Positions 1-12,255 of a stretch of 64,000 nt of DNA are shown here, in pieces. The stretch's first letter is position 1. Each line of letters begins with the position of its first letter. Position numbers and translations under genes: made by a program. The notes under the pieces were generated by a model. That model was not told the DNA's origin. It did no database searches and saw nothing but the letters and a program-made list of their open reading frames with translations. Where the stretch lies: the NCBI GenBank assembly GCA_964575255.1, contig CAZNPZ010000005.1, positions 45,063 to 109,062 of the forward strand, given 5' to 3'. This stretch comes from JAEZHK01 sp964575255 (GTDB taxonomy: Bacteria > Bacillota > Clostridia > Christensenellales > Aristaeellaceae).

Positions 1-1
1 G

Positions 2-3000
2 ACGCCGTTCTTGAGTCAGTACGTGATCCATACCGGCGATTCGCTTGTCTTCGGCATGAACGACATTGACTTTGAGACGCCGGGCACGGTTCCGGAGGGG
101 CAGGAGATCTGGAAGGAGTTCTGGAAGGATAATGGCGACTGGGGTTCGGTGGACGAGGAATGGTCCGGCGACGACATTCGCACGGAAACTTTCCATCACG
201 AAGGGCGGTACCAGCTCACGATCGCCATCGGCATCGCCAACAACTTCTTCACCCAGAGTATCGAGATCATCGTCAAAGACGGCGAACAACTGGATCCCGG
301 CCTGAACGTCTATCAGCGGTTTGCGACCGCGTACCTGGACGGCGAGAAAGATCAGTTCCTCGGCATCGTCAATGCCGACAATGTCGTTGTGTTCAACGAG
401 GAATGGGACAAATTTGATTTTGAGTGGACGATTCAGCGCCTTTCCGGCGACGAGAACATTGCCACGCTTTCGCTGGAAGAGTGGGGCGACCCGCGCGGCG
501 TCGGCATTCGCTTTGCGCTGGGGACGGAGCCGGGCACGGTCACCTATGAGGTCGGTTACACCGGCGCGGGCGGGCTGTACCAGGGTACAGCCGAAATCAC
601 GCTGAACGTCGAGGCGAGCCTGCCGACGGGTCTGCCGACGGAGATCACCTTCCCCAAGACGGAGTATGAGATTCCCGTGGGCGGCAGTATCGAATTGGCG
701 CTTGACGACATCGGCTTCGCCGACGGAGCCGTGCCGGATGGCGCAAAGGTCTGGAAGGAGTTCTGGAACGCCGAGGGCGACTGGGGCTCCGTGGAAGAGG
801 ACTGGCCGGAAGAAAACGTCCGCAGGAACACCTTCCCGAAGGAAGGACTGTACTACCTGACCTTGGCGGCGGGCGTCGGCAACCACACCTTGACCAAGTC
901 CGTCACGATCCTCGTCAAGGATGGCGAGCACATGGATCCCAGCCTGTACATGGACCAGCGGTTTACGACCGCGTATCTGGACGTGGATGGAGATACGTAC
1001 CTCGGAAACGTCTACGCTGAGAACGTGACCATCCGGGACGGCGACTGGGACAAATTTGACTACGAGTGGACGATCCGGAAGGTGTCGGGCGAGGACGATA
1101 CCGCGACGCTGTCTCTTGATGGCGAGGGCGACCCGCGCGGCGTCGGCATTCGCTTTGCGCTGGGGACGGAGCCGGGCACGGTCACCTATGAGGTCGGTTA
1201 CACCGGCGCGGGCGGGCTGTACCAGGGTACAGCCGAAATCACGCTGAACGTCGAGGCGAGCCTGCCGACGGGTCTGCCGACGGAGATCACCTTCCCCAAG
1301 ACGGAGTATGAGATTCCCGTGGGCGGCAGTATCGAATTGGCGCTTGACGACATCGGCTTCGCCGACGGAGCCGTGCCGGATGGCGCAAAGGTCTGGAAGG
1401 AGTTCTGGAACGCCGAGGGCGACTGGGGCTCCGTGGAAGAGGACTGGCCGGAAGAAAACGTCCGCAGGAACACCTTCCCGAAGGAAGGACTGTACTACCT
1501 GACCGTGGCGGCGGGCGTCGGCAACTACACCTTGACCAAGTCCGTCACGATCCTCGTCAAGGATGGCGACCACATCAACCCGAACCTGAACGTCTATCAG
1601 CGGTTTACGACCGCGTATCTGGACGTGGAAGGAGATACGTACCTCGGAAACGTCAACGCTGAGAACGTGACCATCCGGGACGGCGAATGGGACGATTTCG
1701 ACTATGAGTGGACGATTCAGCGCCTTTCCGGCGACGAGAACATTGCCACGCTTTCGCTGGAAGAGTGGGGCGACCCGCGCGGCGTCGGCATTCGCTTTGC
1801 GCTGGGGACGGAGCCGGGCACGGTCACCTATGAGGTCGGTTACACCGGCGCGGGCGGGCTGTACCAGGGTACAGCCGAAATCACGCTGAACGTCGAGGCG
1901 AGCCTGCCGACGGGTCTGCCGACGGAGATCACCTTCCCCAAGACGGAGTATGAGATTCCCGTGGGCGGCAGTATCGAATTGGCGCTTGACGACATCGGCT
2001 TCGCCGACGGAGCCGTGCCGGATGGCGCAAAGGTCTGGAAGGAGTTCTGGAACGCCGAGGGCGACTGGGGCTCCGTGGAAGAGGACTGGCCGGAAGAAAA
2101 CGTCCGCAGGAACACCTTCCCGAAGGAAGGACTGTACTACCTGACCTTGGCGGCGGGCGTCGGCAACCACACCTTGACCAAGTCCGTCACGATCCTCGTC
2201 AAGGATGGCGAGCACATGGATCCCAGCCTGTACATGGACCAGCGGTTTACGACCGCGTATCTGGGCGGCGAGACGGATCAGTTCCTTGGCGGCGTACACG
2301 CCGATAACGTGACCGTGCGGGACGGCGAATGGGAGGATTTCGACTACGAGTGGACGATCCGCCCGCTTTCGGGCGACGAATCCATCGCCTCGCTTTCGCT
2401 GGAGGGCGAGGGTGATCCGCGCAGCGTCGGCATCCACTACATACTGGGCAATCAAGAGGGCACTGTCACTTACGAAGTCGGCTACACCGGCGGCCCGGAC
2501 GGGCTGTACCAGGGCACGATCGAGGTCGCGCTGACTGTGGCGGCCGACCTNNNNNNNNNNNNNNNNNNNNNNNNNNNNNNNNNNNNNNNNNNNNNNNNNN
2601 NNNNNNNNNNNNNNNNNNNNNNNNNNNNNNNNNNNNNNNNNNNNNNNNNNAGATCATCGTCAAGGACGGCGACCATCTGAGTCCGAACCTGAACATTTAT
2701 CAGCGGTTTACCACCGCCTATCTGGATGGGGAGAAGGATCAGCACCTTGGAAACGTGAACGCCGACAATGTGACCATCCGGGACGGCGAGTGGGAAGACT
2801 TCGCTTATGAATGGACGATCCAGCCGGTGGCCGAAGACGCGGACGTCGCCACGCTGGAGTTTGAGGACGAAGGCGACCCGCGTAATGTGGGCATCCGCTA
2901 CAGTCTGGGAACCGAACCGGGTACGGTCACCTATGAAGTCGGCTACACCGGCGGCCCGGAGGGGCTGTACCAGGGCACGGTGGAGATTTCTCTGACGGTG

Positions 3001-6000
3001 GAAGAGGGGCTGCCCGCGAACCTGCCAAGCGGCATTTCGACGCCGTTCCTTGCGAAGTACGAGAAGCACACCGGCGAGTCGATCTCCTTCGCGCTCGCGG
3101 ACATCAATTTTGAAACGCAGGGCACGATCCCGGAGGGGCAGCAGGAATGGAGGGAATTCTGGAACGGTGAGGGAGACTGGGGCGCGGTAGATGAATCCTG
3201 GAGCGAAGACGGCGTGCGCACCATCACGTTTGACAGCGAAGGGCGCTTCCGCATCTGGGCCGTCATCGGCATCGGCAACTGCTATTACAAGCAGTCTATT
3301 GAGATCGACGTCATGGACGAGGATCGCCTTGGCGGAGATGCGCTGGATATGGAAGGCCTCAACCTGTCCACGCTTTATTCCGGTGCGCAGTCGTACCGTT
3401 CGCTTGGCGTAATCTCAAATAACGCGGATCTCTGGGAAGACCAAGGCGACGAATACGAATGGACGCTGGAAAGAATCAGCGCCGGTGACAATCCCCCGTT
3501 GAACCTCTTCATCAGCGACGAGAATTCCAACTCGATCCGGCTTGACTACACTTTCCCTGGCGGCGCGGGCACCGTGCGTTACCGCGTGTCGTACGTAGCG
3601 CTGGATGGAGTGTTCAGACAATCCTGCGAATTTGACGTCACCGTTGTAGAAGGGCTGCCTGAAGGCCTCCCCGAGGGCATTGCGACGCTGTTCGCAGATT
3701 CGTATACAATCCGAACGGAACAGCAACTGTCGTTTTCTCTAGACGACATCGACTTCGAGACATCCGGCGCAATCCCGGAAGGTCAACCAGTCTGGAAGGA
3801 TATTTGGGGCGGCTCGGATGACGATACCTGGAGCGAGGACGGCGTGCGCACCAGCATTTTCTACAATGAAGGGGTCTACTACTTCCAGGCCGTTATTGGT
3901 ATCGGGAACTATTTCTTCCAGAAGGATATTGAGATTATCGTCAAGGACGGCGACCACCTGAACCCGAACCTGAATGCCCACCAGCGGTTCATGACCGCGT
4001 ACCTGGATGGCGAAGGGGATCAGAACCTCGGCAGCGTGAGCGCCGACAATGTGACCATCCGGGACGGCGAGTGGGAAGATTTCGCTTATGAATGGACGAT
4101 CCGGCCGGTGGCCGAAGACGCGGACGTCGCCACGATTTCGCTGGAGGGCGAAGGCGATCCGCGCAATATCGGCATCCACTATGTGCTGGGCACGAAGCCG
4201 GGTACCGTGCGGTACGAGGTCGGCTACACCGGCGGCGCGGACGGGCTGTACCAGGGCACGATCGAGGTCGCGCTGACTGTGGCGGCCGACCTGCCTTCGG
4301 GTCTTCCGACCGGAATTCAGGTACCAAAGAAGGAGTATCTGGATATCCCTGTGGGCGGCAGCGTGACGTTGGACACGGCGGACATCCTGCCTACGGGCGG
4401 CTCCGCTCCGGATGGCACGCGCGTGTGGCGCGAATACTGGAACGCCGAGGGCGATTGGAATCAGACAGAAGAGAACTGGGATGAGTCTGAAAGAACCATG
4501 ATCTTCCATGCGCCGGGCCGTTATTTCATGGATGCGGTCTATGGCATAGACAACTACATTCTGATGGAAACCATCCTGATCGTAGTCGGAGAGGAAGACG
4601 GCCACCTGCCGGTGACCGTGCACAGCGACCAGCGGTTTACGACCGCGTATCTGGACGGCGTGCAATCCCAGACCATCTCCTATCTCTGGGTGGAGGGCGT
4701 GACGCTCCGGGGCGACGAGCAGGAGGACTTCCAGTGGTCGTTCGACAGGATCGAGGGCGACGAGAACATCGCGGAGATCGGACCGGGCGATAATGGCAGG
4801 AGCGCCTATGACAACGAGGCGGACTACAACTTATTGGGCGGCACGGGATCGGTGACCTACAGGGTTACATACCGCGCACTGGGTGGGCTGTATGAAGGCA
4901 GCTGCGATATCACACTGAACGTCGAGGCGGAGAAGCCCGAAGGCCTGCCGACGGGAATCAGCCTGCCCAAGACGGAGTTTGAGATCAAAACCGGCGAAAC
5001 CGTGGATCTCGACTTGAACGACGTGGAACTGGTCGGCGGGTCGGCGCAGCCGGGGATGGCGGTGTGGAAGGAATTCTGGAACAGCGAGGGAGACTGGGGC
5101 TCGGTGGGCGAGGAATGGACTTCCAAGACCAACCGGCGAAACACCTTCCCCAACGAGGGCGTGTACTACGTCACCGTGGCTTATGGTATTGACAACCACA
5201 TTCTGGAACTGTCCGTCAAGATCATCGTCAAGGACGGCGACCATCTGAGTCCGAACCTGAACATTTATCAGCGATTTACCACCGCCTATCTGGATGGGGA
5301 GAAGGATCAGCACCTTGGAAACGTGAGCGCCGACAATGTGACCATCCGGGACGGCGAGTGGGAAGATTTCGCTTATGAATGGACGATCCGGCCGGTGGCC
5401 GAAGACGCGGACGTCGCCACGATTTCGCTGGAGGGCGAAGGCGATCCGCGCAATATCGGCATCCACTATGTGCTGGGCACGAAGCCGGGTACCGTGCGGT
5501 ACGAGGTCGGCTACACCGGCGGCCCGGAGGGGCTGTACCAGGGCACGGTGGAGATCACACTGACGGTGGAAGAAGGGCTGCCCGCGAACCTGCCCAGCGG
5601 CATTTCGACGCCGTTCCTTGCGAAGTACGAGAAGCACACCGGCGAGTCGATCTCCTTCGCGCTCGCGGACATCAATTTTGAAACGCAGGGCACGATCCCG
5701 GAGGGGCAGAAAGTTTGGAAGGAGCTCTGGAACGATGGCGGAGACTGGGGCTCGACGGAAGACTCCTGGAGCGATGATGGCGAAGGGGTGCGAACCATTA
5801 CCTTCAGGGAAGAAGGACGCTTCCGCGCTTTCGCGGTCATCGGTATCGGCAACTACTACTTCAGGCAGTCCATCGAGATCGTCGTCATGGACGGCGACCA
5901 TCTGAACGCGGACGTTTACGTGAGCCTGGTCTATGATACCATTTACACCGGTTCCGATGTTCAGGAGGACTACATTGGTGTCTGCGGAATCGAGGACTTG

Positions 6001-9000
6001 AGCGTCTGGGAAGATGAGGAGTACCAATGGAGTCTTGAGTGCATTTCGGGCGGGGACAATCCCCCGATCGAAATGACCATAAACGACAACTTCAGCGACT
6101 TCTGCTCGTTCGACTACAAAATTCTGAATGATTCCAGCGCTGAGCTTCGCTACCGGATGACGTATACGGCGCTGGATGGGCTGTATCAGGGCTCCTGCGA
6201 ATTTGATGTCACGGTCGTTCAGGGTCTTCCGGAGGACATGCCCCAAGGCATCTCAACGCCGTACCCGTCGGAGTATCGGATTCAAGTTGGGGACTCTCTC
6301 ACCTTCAAAGAGGACGACATCGATTTTGAGACGGCCGGTACGGTTCCGGCAGGGCGGGAAGTCTGGAGAACATTCTTCTTCGACGAGTGGGAAGGCGTGG
6401 ATTCCGAGAGTGAATACACCTACACATTCAACAAATCGGGGCGCTGCTTCCTCGAGGTGGTCATCGGCGTCGGGAACGTTTACACAACGCAGTTCATTCA
6501 GATCTATGTTCTCGACGGCGACCACATCAACGCGGAGCTTGGCCAGGACATTCGGTTCAATACGCTCTACGCCGGCGCGGACGAAACGGAGGGCTTCCTG
6601 GGCGGCGCGTGGGTCAACTCCAACATTTGGGATCAAATAGACGACTTCCATTGGGATCTTACCAAGGTCTCCGGCGACGACGTGCTGGATGTATACCTGA
6701 CCGCACAGGGACTTTACAACTGCGCCTTTGACTACAGGCTGACGGGCGGCGCGGGCACTGCGCGCTATCGCCTGAGCTACACCGCGATGGACGGGCTGTA
6801 TCAGGATGCGTTTGAATTCGATTTGACGGTGGCGGAGGGTCTCCCGGAAGGCATGCCCGAAGGGATCAAGACCCCGTTCCAGTCGCAGTATACGATTCAC
6901 ACCGGCGATTCGCTCTCATTCGCGCGCTCCGACATCGGCTTTGAGACACCCGGTACGATTCCGGAAGGCCAGGATGTCTGGAAGGAGCTTCGAAACGACG
7001 CCGGAGACTGGGATTCGGTGGATGAGGACTGGGACGAGAACGGGAATGTGCGCACCGATACGTTCAACGAGGAGGGGCGTTTCCGCGTCTGGGCTGTCAT
7101 CGGCATCGGCAACTACTACTTCCGGCAGCCCATCGAGATCACCGTCAAGGATGGCGACTACATCGACGTGGACATTGACATGCAGGGCCTCAACTTCTCC
7201 ACGCTCTATAGCGGCGCCAGTTCGTACCACTCGTTTGGCGACGTCTCCGCAGACGCGGACTACCGGGAGGGCGAGGAAGATCAGTACGAATGGACGCTGG
7301 AAAGGATCAGCGCGGGCGACAATCCCCCGTTGAACCTGTTTATCAGCAACAGCAACACCGAGATGGCGTGGTTTGACTACACGTTCCCCGGCGGCGCGGG
7401 CACGGTGCGCTACCGGCTAACTTACACAGCTGTGGGCGGATTGTATCGGGGATCCTGTGAGTTTGAGGTGAACGTGGTGGAAGGCCTGCCGGAAGGCCTG
7501 CCCCAAGGCATCTCCACACCGTTCAAGGACAGCTACGAACTCCGTACCGGCGAACGGCTGTCACTCTCCCTGAACGACATCAACTTCGTGACCTCTGGCG
7601 CGCTCCCGGATGGCGAATCGGTCTGGCGGGATCTGTGGGGCGGGTCGGATTACGACGAGTGGAGCGAGGACGGCGTGCGTACGCTCGCCTTCGACCATGA
7701 GGGGAACTACGAAATCACAGCGGCCATCGGCATCGGCAACTACTTCTTCTCGCAGGATATCGCAATCATCGTCGACGACGACACACAGCACGACGCGGGT
7801 CTTTCCGTCGATCAAAAGTTCCCGACCGCATACCTTGACGGCGAAAAGGATCAGCGACTGGCGCGCGTCAACGCGCAAAACGTGGTCGTACCCGACGGCG
7901 AAGAGGAAGACTTTGACTACAAGTGGACGATCAGGAGGCTTTCGGGCGACGAGTCAACAGCCACACTTGATCTGGATAGCGAGGGTACCCCCTGGTATGT
8001 GACCATCCACTACCAACTGGGAACCCAGCCAGGCTCTGTCACCTATGAGGTCGGCTACACCGGCGCGGACGGTCTCTATCAGGGGACGACTGAAATTTCC
8101 CTGATCGTGGAGGCGTCGTCCGGCATCGCCCTGCCAGACGAGATCGCTGTGACAGGTCTGTCCAACCCCGTGCTGCTCAACGCGGATGACACGCTGGCCA
8201 TCAATCTGGAAGACATTCACCCCGTGGGCGAATACCAGCCGCCGGAGGGTGCGGATATCTTCAGGGACATCTGGGAGGCGGAAGGTGACTGGGGCAGCGT
8301 GGATGGGCGCAGCAGCGATGCGTTGACCATTCGCAACAAGTTCTATGAACCCGGGCGTTACTTCTTCGACGCGGTTTACGGCGTGGCCAACTGCGTGGTC
8401 AGGAAGCGCTACGAGGTGCGCGTAACGAAGGATGGAAGCCTTCTGCGCGGCGCAGATCTTGACCAGATCTATGACAACCTCTATTCGGGCGTCACGACGG
8501 AGGGAATCTTCGGCTATGTGCACTTGGACGGCATTACGCTGAGCGAAGACGAAAGCAGCGAATGGACCGTCGAGCAGATCAACTACACAGAGCAGGCGCC
8601 CTTCAAGATCAACGTGGGCTTCAGTAACCAGGAAATGGCCGTGCTGATCTGCACGCCGAACAGCGCGGGCGGCGCGACCGGAGACGCGACCTTCCGCATC
8701 CATTACACCGGCGGCGCATACGACTGGAGCCGTGACTTCACCGTGCACATCCTGGACGGGCTGCCCGCCGTCGTGCCCACGGGCATCAACTACCTCTACA
8801 AGGGCGGGAAAGCGGTGACGGTGGGTGAGGCGCAGGCGCTGGATTCCTCGCTGATCTCGTTTGCCGATGTTGAAGGGCAGCCCACGGGCAGTAACGTATG
8901 GAAGCGGTACAGCTCCTACAGGGGAAACTTTGAAGCGATCCAGTGGGAAGAGATTGGCGGCGTCCCCTACGTTACCTTCACCGAACCGGGAACGTATACC

Positions 9001-9069
9001 TACATCGCGCAGGCTGGCATCGGAAACCTTCTGTGGGAGGACTTCTTCTCCTTCGAAGTGACCGAGTAG
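2..9069 (+). CDS. Giant secreted acidic tandem-repeat protein (5' partial, interrupted by assembly gap)
   Basis: The reading frame is already open at the left edge: bases 2-10 encode T-P-F, matching the TPF that precedes the same motif in later units, so the TTG at 11 is not a start and the N-terminus lies outside the window. The frame changes across the 100-N gap at 2551-2650 only because the gap length is arbitrary; both sides are the same protein. It alternates an A module (motif W-K-E-F-W-x5-GDW, ending in SVTILVKDG) with a B module (QRFTTAYLDG, then YEWTI, then GTVTYEVGYTG). Fourteen of each are visible. Composition is Asp/Glu-rich with few Cys, as in Ig-like surface proteins. It ends at a TAG with no LPXTG, SLH or membrane anchor. 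I do not recognise a named family; surface display or adhesion is inference. Confidence 0.8.
421..2264 (+). repeat. 642-bp tandem units, partly identical
   Basis: Units repeat at an exact 642-bp (214-codon) step. The blocks 421-980 and 1705-2264 read as identical over about 560 bp, and 485-863, 1127-1505 and 1769-2147 read as identical over about 379 bp. Such identity at synonymous sites implies recent duplication or gene conversion. Confidence 0.85.
2551..2650. other. Assembly gap of unknown length
   Basis: This is exactly 100 N, the usual placeholder for unknown size. The left flank ends in a unit like 4256-4293 and the right flank matches 5221 onward, so at least most of one repeat unit is missing. 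Confidence 0.95.
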
Positions 9070-9093
9070 GCGCTGGCGTTTGTACTGAGATGA

Positions 9094-9129
9094 GGGATCC
9101 CACACGCCGATGCGCGCGGGGTCCCTTTT
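9094..9129 (+). terminator. Terminator after the giant repeat gene
   Basis: GGGATCCC (9094-9101) pairs with GGGGTCCC (9118-9125) with one G-T pair and is followed by TTTT, 25 nt after the stop codon. Confidence 0.7.
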
Positions 9130-9216
9130 CTTCGCCATGTTTTTACCTTGGCTTGATCCAGCCCGCGATCGGTGGTAGTATTCATAAGTGGGTTTGTGAT
9201 TGGGGTGATTCAGGAA

Positions 9217-9495
9217 ATGGCGCGCATCGATCAGGTTTATCCGAAGAAACAGCGCAGGGAATCTGTGATCCAGTTCGGCAGCGGCGTATTCCTGCGCGGC
9301 TTCTTTGACTGAATGCTGCAAAAGGCGGACGACGCCGGGGTGATGGACGCCTCTACGGCGGTCGTCGTCTCCACCGATCTGGGCGCGGGGGGCGCTCTCT
9401 TAGCGCAGAACGGCCAGTATACCCACATCGCGCGCGGCGCGGATGGCGTGCAATTCCGCTACCTCGGCCACCGGATGCGTAACGCCATGACGTGA
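9217..9495 (+). pseudogene. Altronate/mannitol dehydrogenase-family N-terminal fragment
   Basis: Reading from ATG 9217 gives V-I-Q-F-G-S-G-V-F-L-R-G-F-F-D, the nucleotide-binding start typical of tagaturonate reductase (UxaB) and the mannitol dehydrogenase family. The next codon, normally Trp, is TGA at 9310-9312. The same frame continues with further family-like sequence to a second TGA at 9493. Only about 90 of the usual 480 or so codons remain, so the gene is dead twice over. Downstream DNA to about 9580 may hold a scrap of the C-terminal part but I cannot prove it. Confidence 0.7.
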
Positions 9496-9933
9496 TCCTC
9501 GCCGGCGCGGCGGTATTATTCTACGCGCTGTCCATCCTGCGCTTCTCCGGAAAGCGCAGGTTATCCGACGAGTTCCAGGTATGAACCATGCGCCGACTTT
9601 GTCGACACGCGGAAAACCTGCCAATTCTGATGCTTACCCCGATGGGCAGATCGGCCAGAAGTTCAATGGCTTTGAATTGGGGCGGACGACTGCCTGACCA
9701 TGTCCTTTGAAGGGCTGGAGCTGGTCGTGCGCGTAAAGGCGCTTTTCGAGAAAACCCTGTTGCCGGTGTGCAAAACGCCCGGAAACAGGGTTTTTGGCAT
9801 GGAAACAGGATGACTTCCAAATTTTGGGCGTTGACTTGGATGAATCCGGTATGTTAAGAATGAAATGTGGAAATTATGCGGTAATACCCGCGCGAGCTCC
9901 GGGAGATGTCATGTTACGAAAGGGCGGCTGACC
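9496..9933. other. Non-coding stretch with degenerate sequence
   Basis: I see no intact gene here. The first 85 bases could be a decayed end of the dehydrogenase pseudogene. The last 120 bases should contain the promoter of the gene starting at 9934; a TTGACT near 9830 has only a poor -10 partner. Confidence 0.5.
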
Positions 9934-11034
9934 ATGAAGAGAATGTCTGTTTCGCTGATCCTGGCCATCGTCATGATCCTGACCACCGTCTACGCGTTTC
10001 CCGCGCTTGCGGCGGGCGTGACGACGCCAGTCCTGCAGTCCGCGGCGCTTTCCGTGAAGAGCGACCGATGGGTGACGCTCTCCGTCCGCTGGACCGCCGT
10101 ATCCGGCGCGAATGCGGGGTATGAGATGGTCGTCATCAAATCGAACGGTCAGTCGAAGACATTCTACTATGCGGTGGGCGTTACAAGCGCGAAGCTGACA
10201 TTGACCAACGACGATTTCACCGTGAAACTCCGCGCGGTCAGAAAATCCGCCTCCGGCGTCAAAAGCTACTCCGCCTACGCGGCGAAGGATGTCGCGAGGG
10301 TCGCGCCCAAACTGACGCTGCCCAAGGGCTTCGTGGCGCTTCAGCCCGGACAGGTCGCGCAGCTTCGGGTCACGGCGGTGCCACAGTCTGACGTGTCGTT
10401 CTCGGTTGCGGATTCGGGCGTCGCCACCGTCAGCGCGTCCGGAACCGTAACCGGAAGACGGCACGGCTCGACCACCGTCACAGTCAGGAGCGGAACCAGC
10501 GCGGTGACCGCGAGGGTGTACGTCTCCTTCGCCACCGGCCAGATTCAGGCGGTGTGCAGCGAAAAGGGCTATGTGAGCGGCGCGTACTGGAGCTATTCAA
10601 AAAGCGCCGGGAATTCAGAAGCATATACCGCTTCTCCTTTCAAGGCGACGACCGCCACCGCGACTTCCCGGAACCGGCCCGGCGACGGCGACTATGTGGG
10701 CTACGCGTTCGACTGGGCGAGCGAGTGCATGGGATTTGCGCACTACATCGGGTACAAAATAAGCAACGTCCAGCCCAAGCTGGGCTGGACGAAGTTTGAA
10801 AGCATTGCCGCGGTCAAGGCCGAGGGCGGGCTGCAAATCGGCGACATCCTGCGCACCACCGGGCACAGCGCGATCGTCTATGACATCCTGAGCGATGGCA
10901 CGTTCACGGTCGCCGAGGCGTGGGGCGGCAGCAACAACCTGATCAAGGTCGGTGGCCGGTTTGCCGGAACCTACAGCTACACGACGCTGGACGCCATCCC
11001 CGGCTTCGTATACGTGTACCGCTTCAAGGGGTAG
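9934..11034 (+). CDS. Secreted Ig-like/NlpC-P60-type cysteine peptidase-like protein
   Basis: The start at 9934 is chosen because an AAAGGG site precedes it and it opens directly with a signal peptide (KR, hydrophobic run, cleavage near ALA-AG). The 366-residue product has a fibronectin/Ig-like section at about 25-120, a bacterial Ig-like 2 (BIG2) domain at about 125-200 with the VATVSASGTVTG-type core, and a C-terminal domain from about 240. That last domain has Cys in S-E-C-M-G-F and His in T-G-H-S-A-I-V-Y-D, the Cys/His arrangement of NlpC/P60 and CHAP folds. A role in cleaving peptidoglycan or other amides outside the cell is inference. Its stop is 3 bp from the convergent LCP gene. Confidence 0.6.
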   Translation: MKRMSVSLILAIVMILTTVYAFPALAAGVTTPVLQSAALSVKSDRWVTLSVRWTAVSGANAGYEMVVIKSNGQSKTFYYAVGVTSAKLTLTNDDFTVKLRAVRKSASGVKSYSAYAAKDVARVAPKLTLPKGFVALQPGQVAQLRVTAVPQSDVSFSVADSGVATVSASGTVTGRRHGSTTVTVRSGTSAVTARVYVSFATGQIQAVCSEKGYVSGAYWSYSKSAGNSEAYTASPFKATTATATSRNRPGDGDYVGYAFDWASECMGFAHYIGYKISNVQPKLGWTKFESIAAVKAEGGLQIGDILRTTGHSAIVYDILSDGTFTVAEAWGGSNNLIKVGGRFAGTYSYTTLDAIPGFVYVYRFKG

Positions 11035-11037
11035 ATC

Positions 11038-12213
11038 CTACTTTACGTAGATGAACTCGTTCAGCTTGGCGGCGTTTTTTTCAAAGTCGATGTCGTAGAG
11101 CGCCGCCCCGTTTGAACTCCGGGTCTCGCTCTTGTAGGAGCCGGTGATGGGCATCAGACCCGACTTCATTTCGCCGACGCCGCTTTTCAGCACCGTCGTC
11201 GCGAGGCCGATGGCGCTCATCATGTCCACATTGGTGTCGATGTACTGCCACATGGAGGTAGCCAGCTGCACCAGTTGCTTGACCGACACGCTGCCGCGCA
11301 TCTTTTTGATTGTCGCGTCGATGACCCTGCGCTGGCGGCGTGTGCGCTCATAGTCGCTGTCGATGTGGCGGATGCGCGCGTAGCCCAGTGACTGCAAGCC
11401 GTCCAAATGGGTGTCCGGGCCGAAGGTCTTCAGGTCGTACTCGCCTGCCAGGTACTTTTCCTTGCTCAGATCGAGAAGCCGCGCCTGTTCCTTCAGGCTG
11501 TTGTTGACCTGATCCATCTCCTTTTTGGAGATGTCCAGGTCGATGCCGCCCAGGATGTCGATGATCTCCTTGAAGCTGGAAAAATTGACGAGCACGTATT
11601 CGGTGATGTTCATCTTGAAGCACTGGTTGACCACCTTCATGGTCAGTTCCGGCCCGCCGTAGTAGCTGGCCGAGTTGATCTTGCGATCGCCGTGGCCGGG
11701 GATGGGCACGATGGTGTCACGCATGATGGAGCTTAATTTGATCCGCCCGTCCTTCACGTTGATGGACGCGATGATGATGGTGTCCGTGCGGGACACCTTT
11801 TTGATGTTGCGGGTATCGGAACCCAGGAGCAGGATGTTGTGCCAGTCGGGGGACAGGCCTTCGGTGACGGACAGATCGTCCACCTTGACCTTCTCATCGC
11901 CCTCCAGCGGCGCGAGGTCGGGGTTCTCCTCCAGAATTTCTTCAATGGTCTTGGAGCCGCCGGACTTGGACGCTTCCGCCTCGGCTTCGGCGTTTTCCGC
12001 CGACCAGTCGTCGCCGCCGGTTTGCTGCGCGGTCTGATCCGCTTGTGCCGTCTGGCCGCCCGACACGGCGGCGTCTCGCGGGCGCGTCGAGACAAATACG
12101 ACGATCGCGACAATCAAAACGACCAGGACGGCCAGAAAGCCGAAAAACCGGCCCGATACGCGTTTCTTCGCGCGGCGCCTTGAGGAATGGTTCTGCCTGT
12201 TCAAGTTCCCCAC
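11038..12213 (-). CDS. LytR-CpsA-Psr (LCP) family cell-wall glycopolymer transferase
   Basis: LCP proteins attach teichoic acids or capsule to peptidoglycan at the outer face of the membrane. The 391-residue product has a basic N-terminus, one membrane segment at about 20-42, a low-complexity Ala/Glu linker, and the LCP domain from about 125. Hallmarks are LLLGSDTR, the SRTDTIIIASIN strand, the SIMRDT arginine, VNFSSFKEIIDILGGIDL, and the terminal YARIRHIDSDYERTRRQRRVI block with its catalytic arginines. The start is uncertain: a GTG at 12213 lies only 2 nt from GGAG, and a TTG at 12204 is an alternative. It follows the membrane gene 12256-13782 by 42 bp and is probably cotranscribed with it. 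Confidence 0.88.
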   Translation of the reverse strand: MGNLNRQNHSSRRRAKKRVSGRFFGFLAVLVVLIVAIVVFVSTRPRDAAVSGGQTAQADQTAQQTGGDDWSAENAEAEAEASKSGGSKTIEEILEENPDLAPLEGDEKVKVDDLSVTEGLSPDWHNILLLGSDTRNIKKVSRTDTIIIASINVKDGRIKLSSIMRDTIVPIPGHGDRKINSASYYGGPELTMKVVNQCFKMNITEYVLVNFSSFKEIIDILGGIDLDISKKEMDQVNNSLKEQARLLDLSKEKYLAGEYDLKTFGPDTHLDGLQSLGYARIRHIDSDYERTRRQRRVIDATIKKMRGSVSVKQLVQLATSMWQYIDTNVDMMSAIGLATTVLKSGVGEMKSGLMPITGSYKSETRSSNGAALYDIDFEKNAAKLNEFIYVK

Positions 12214-12255
12214 AACTCCTTGACCCGCGGGCTTCGCGGGAGATTTTCCGATTAC

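Noticed and set aside
11..13. TTG as start codon of the giant repeat gene
   Set aside because: Bases 2-10 encode T-P-F in the same frame, as in later repeat units, so translation comes from upstream of the window.
7954..9321. Minus-strand open frame across the end of the giant repeat gene
   Set aside because: It overlaps well-supported plus-strand repeats and crosses the terminator at 9094-9129.
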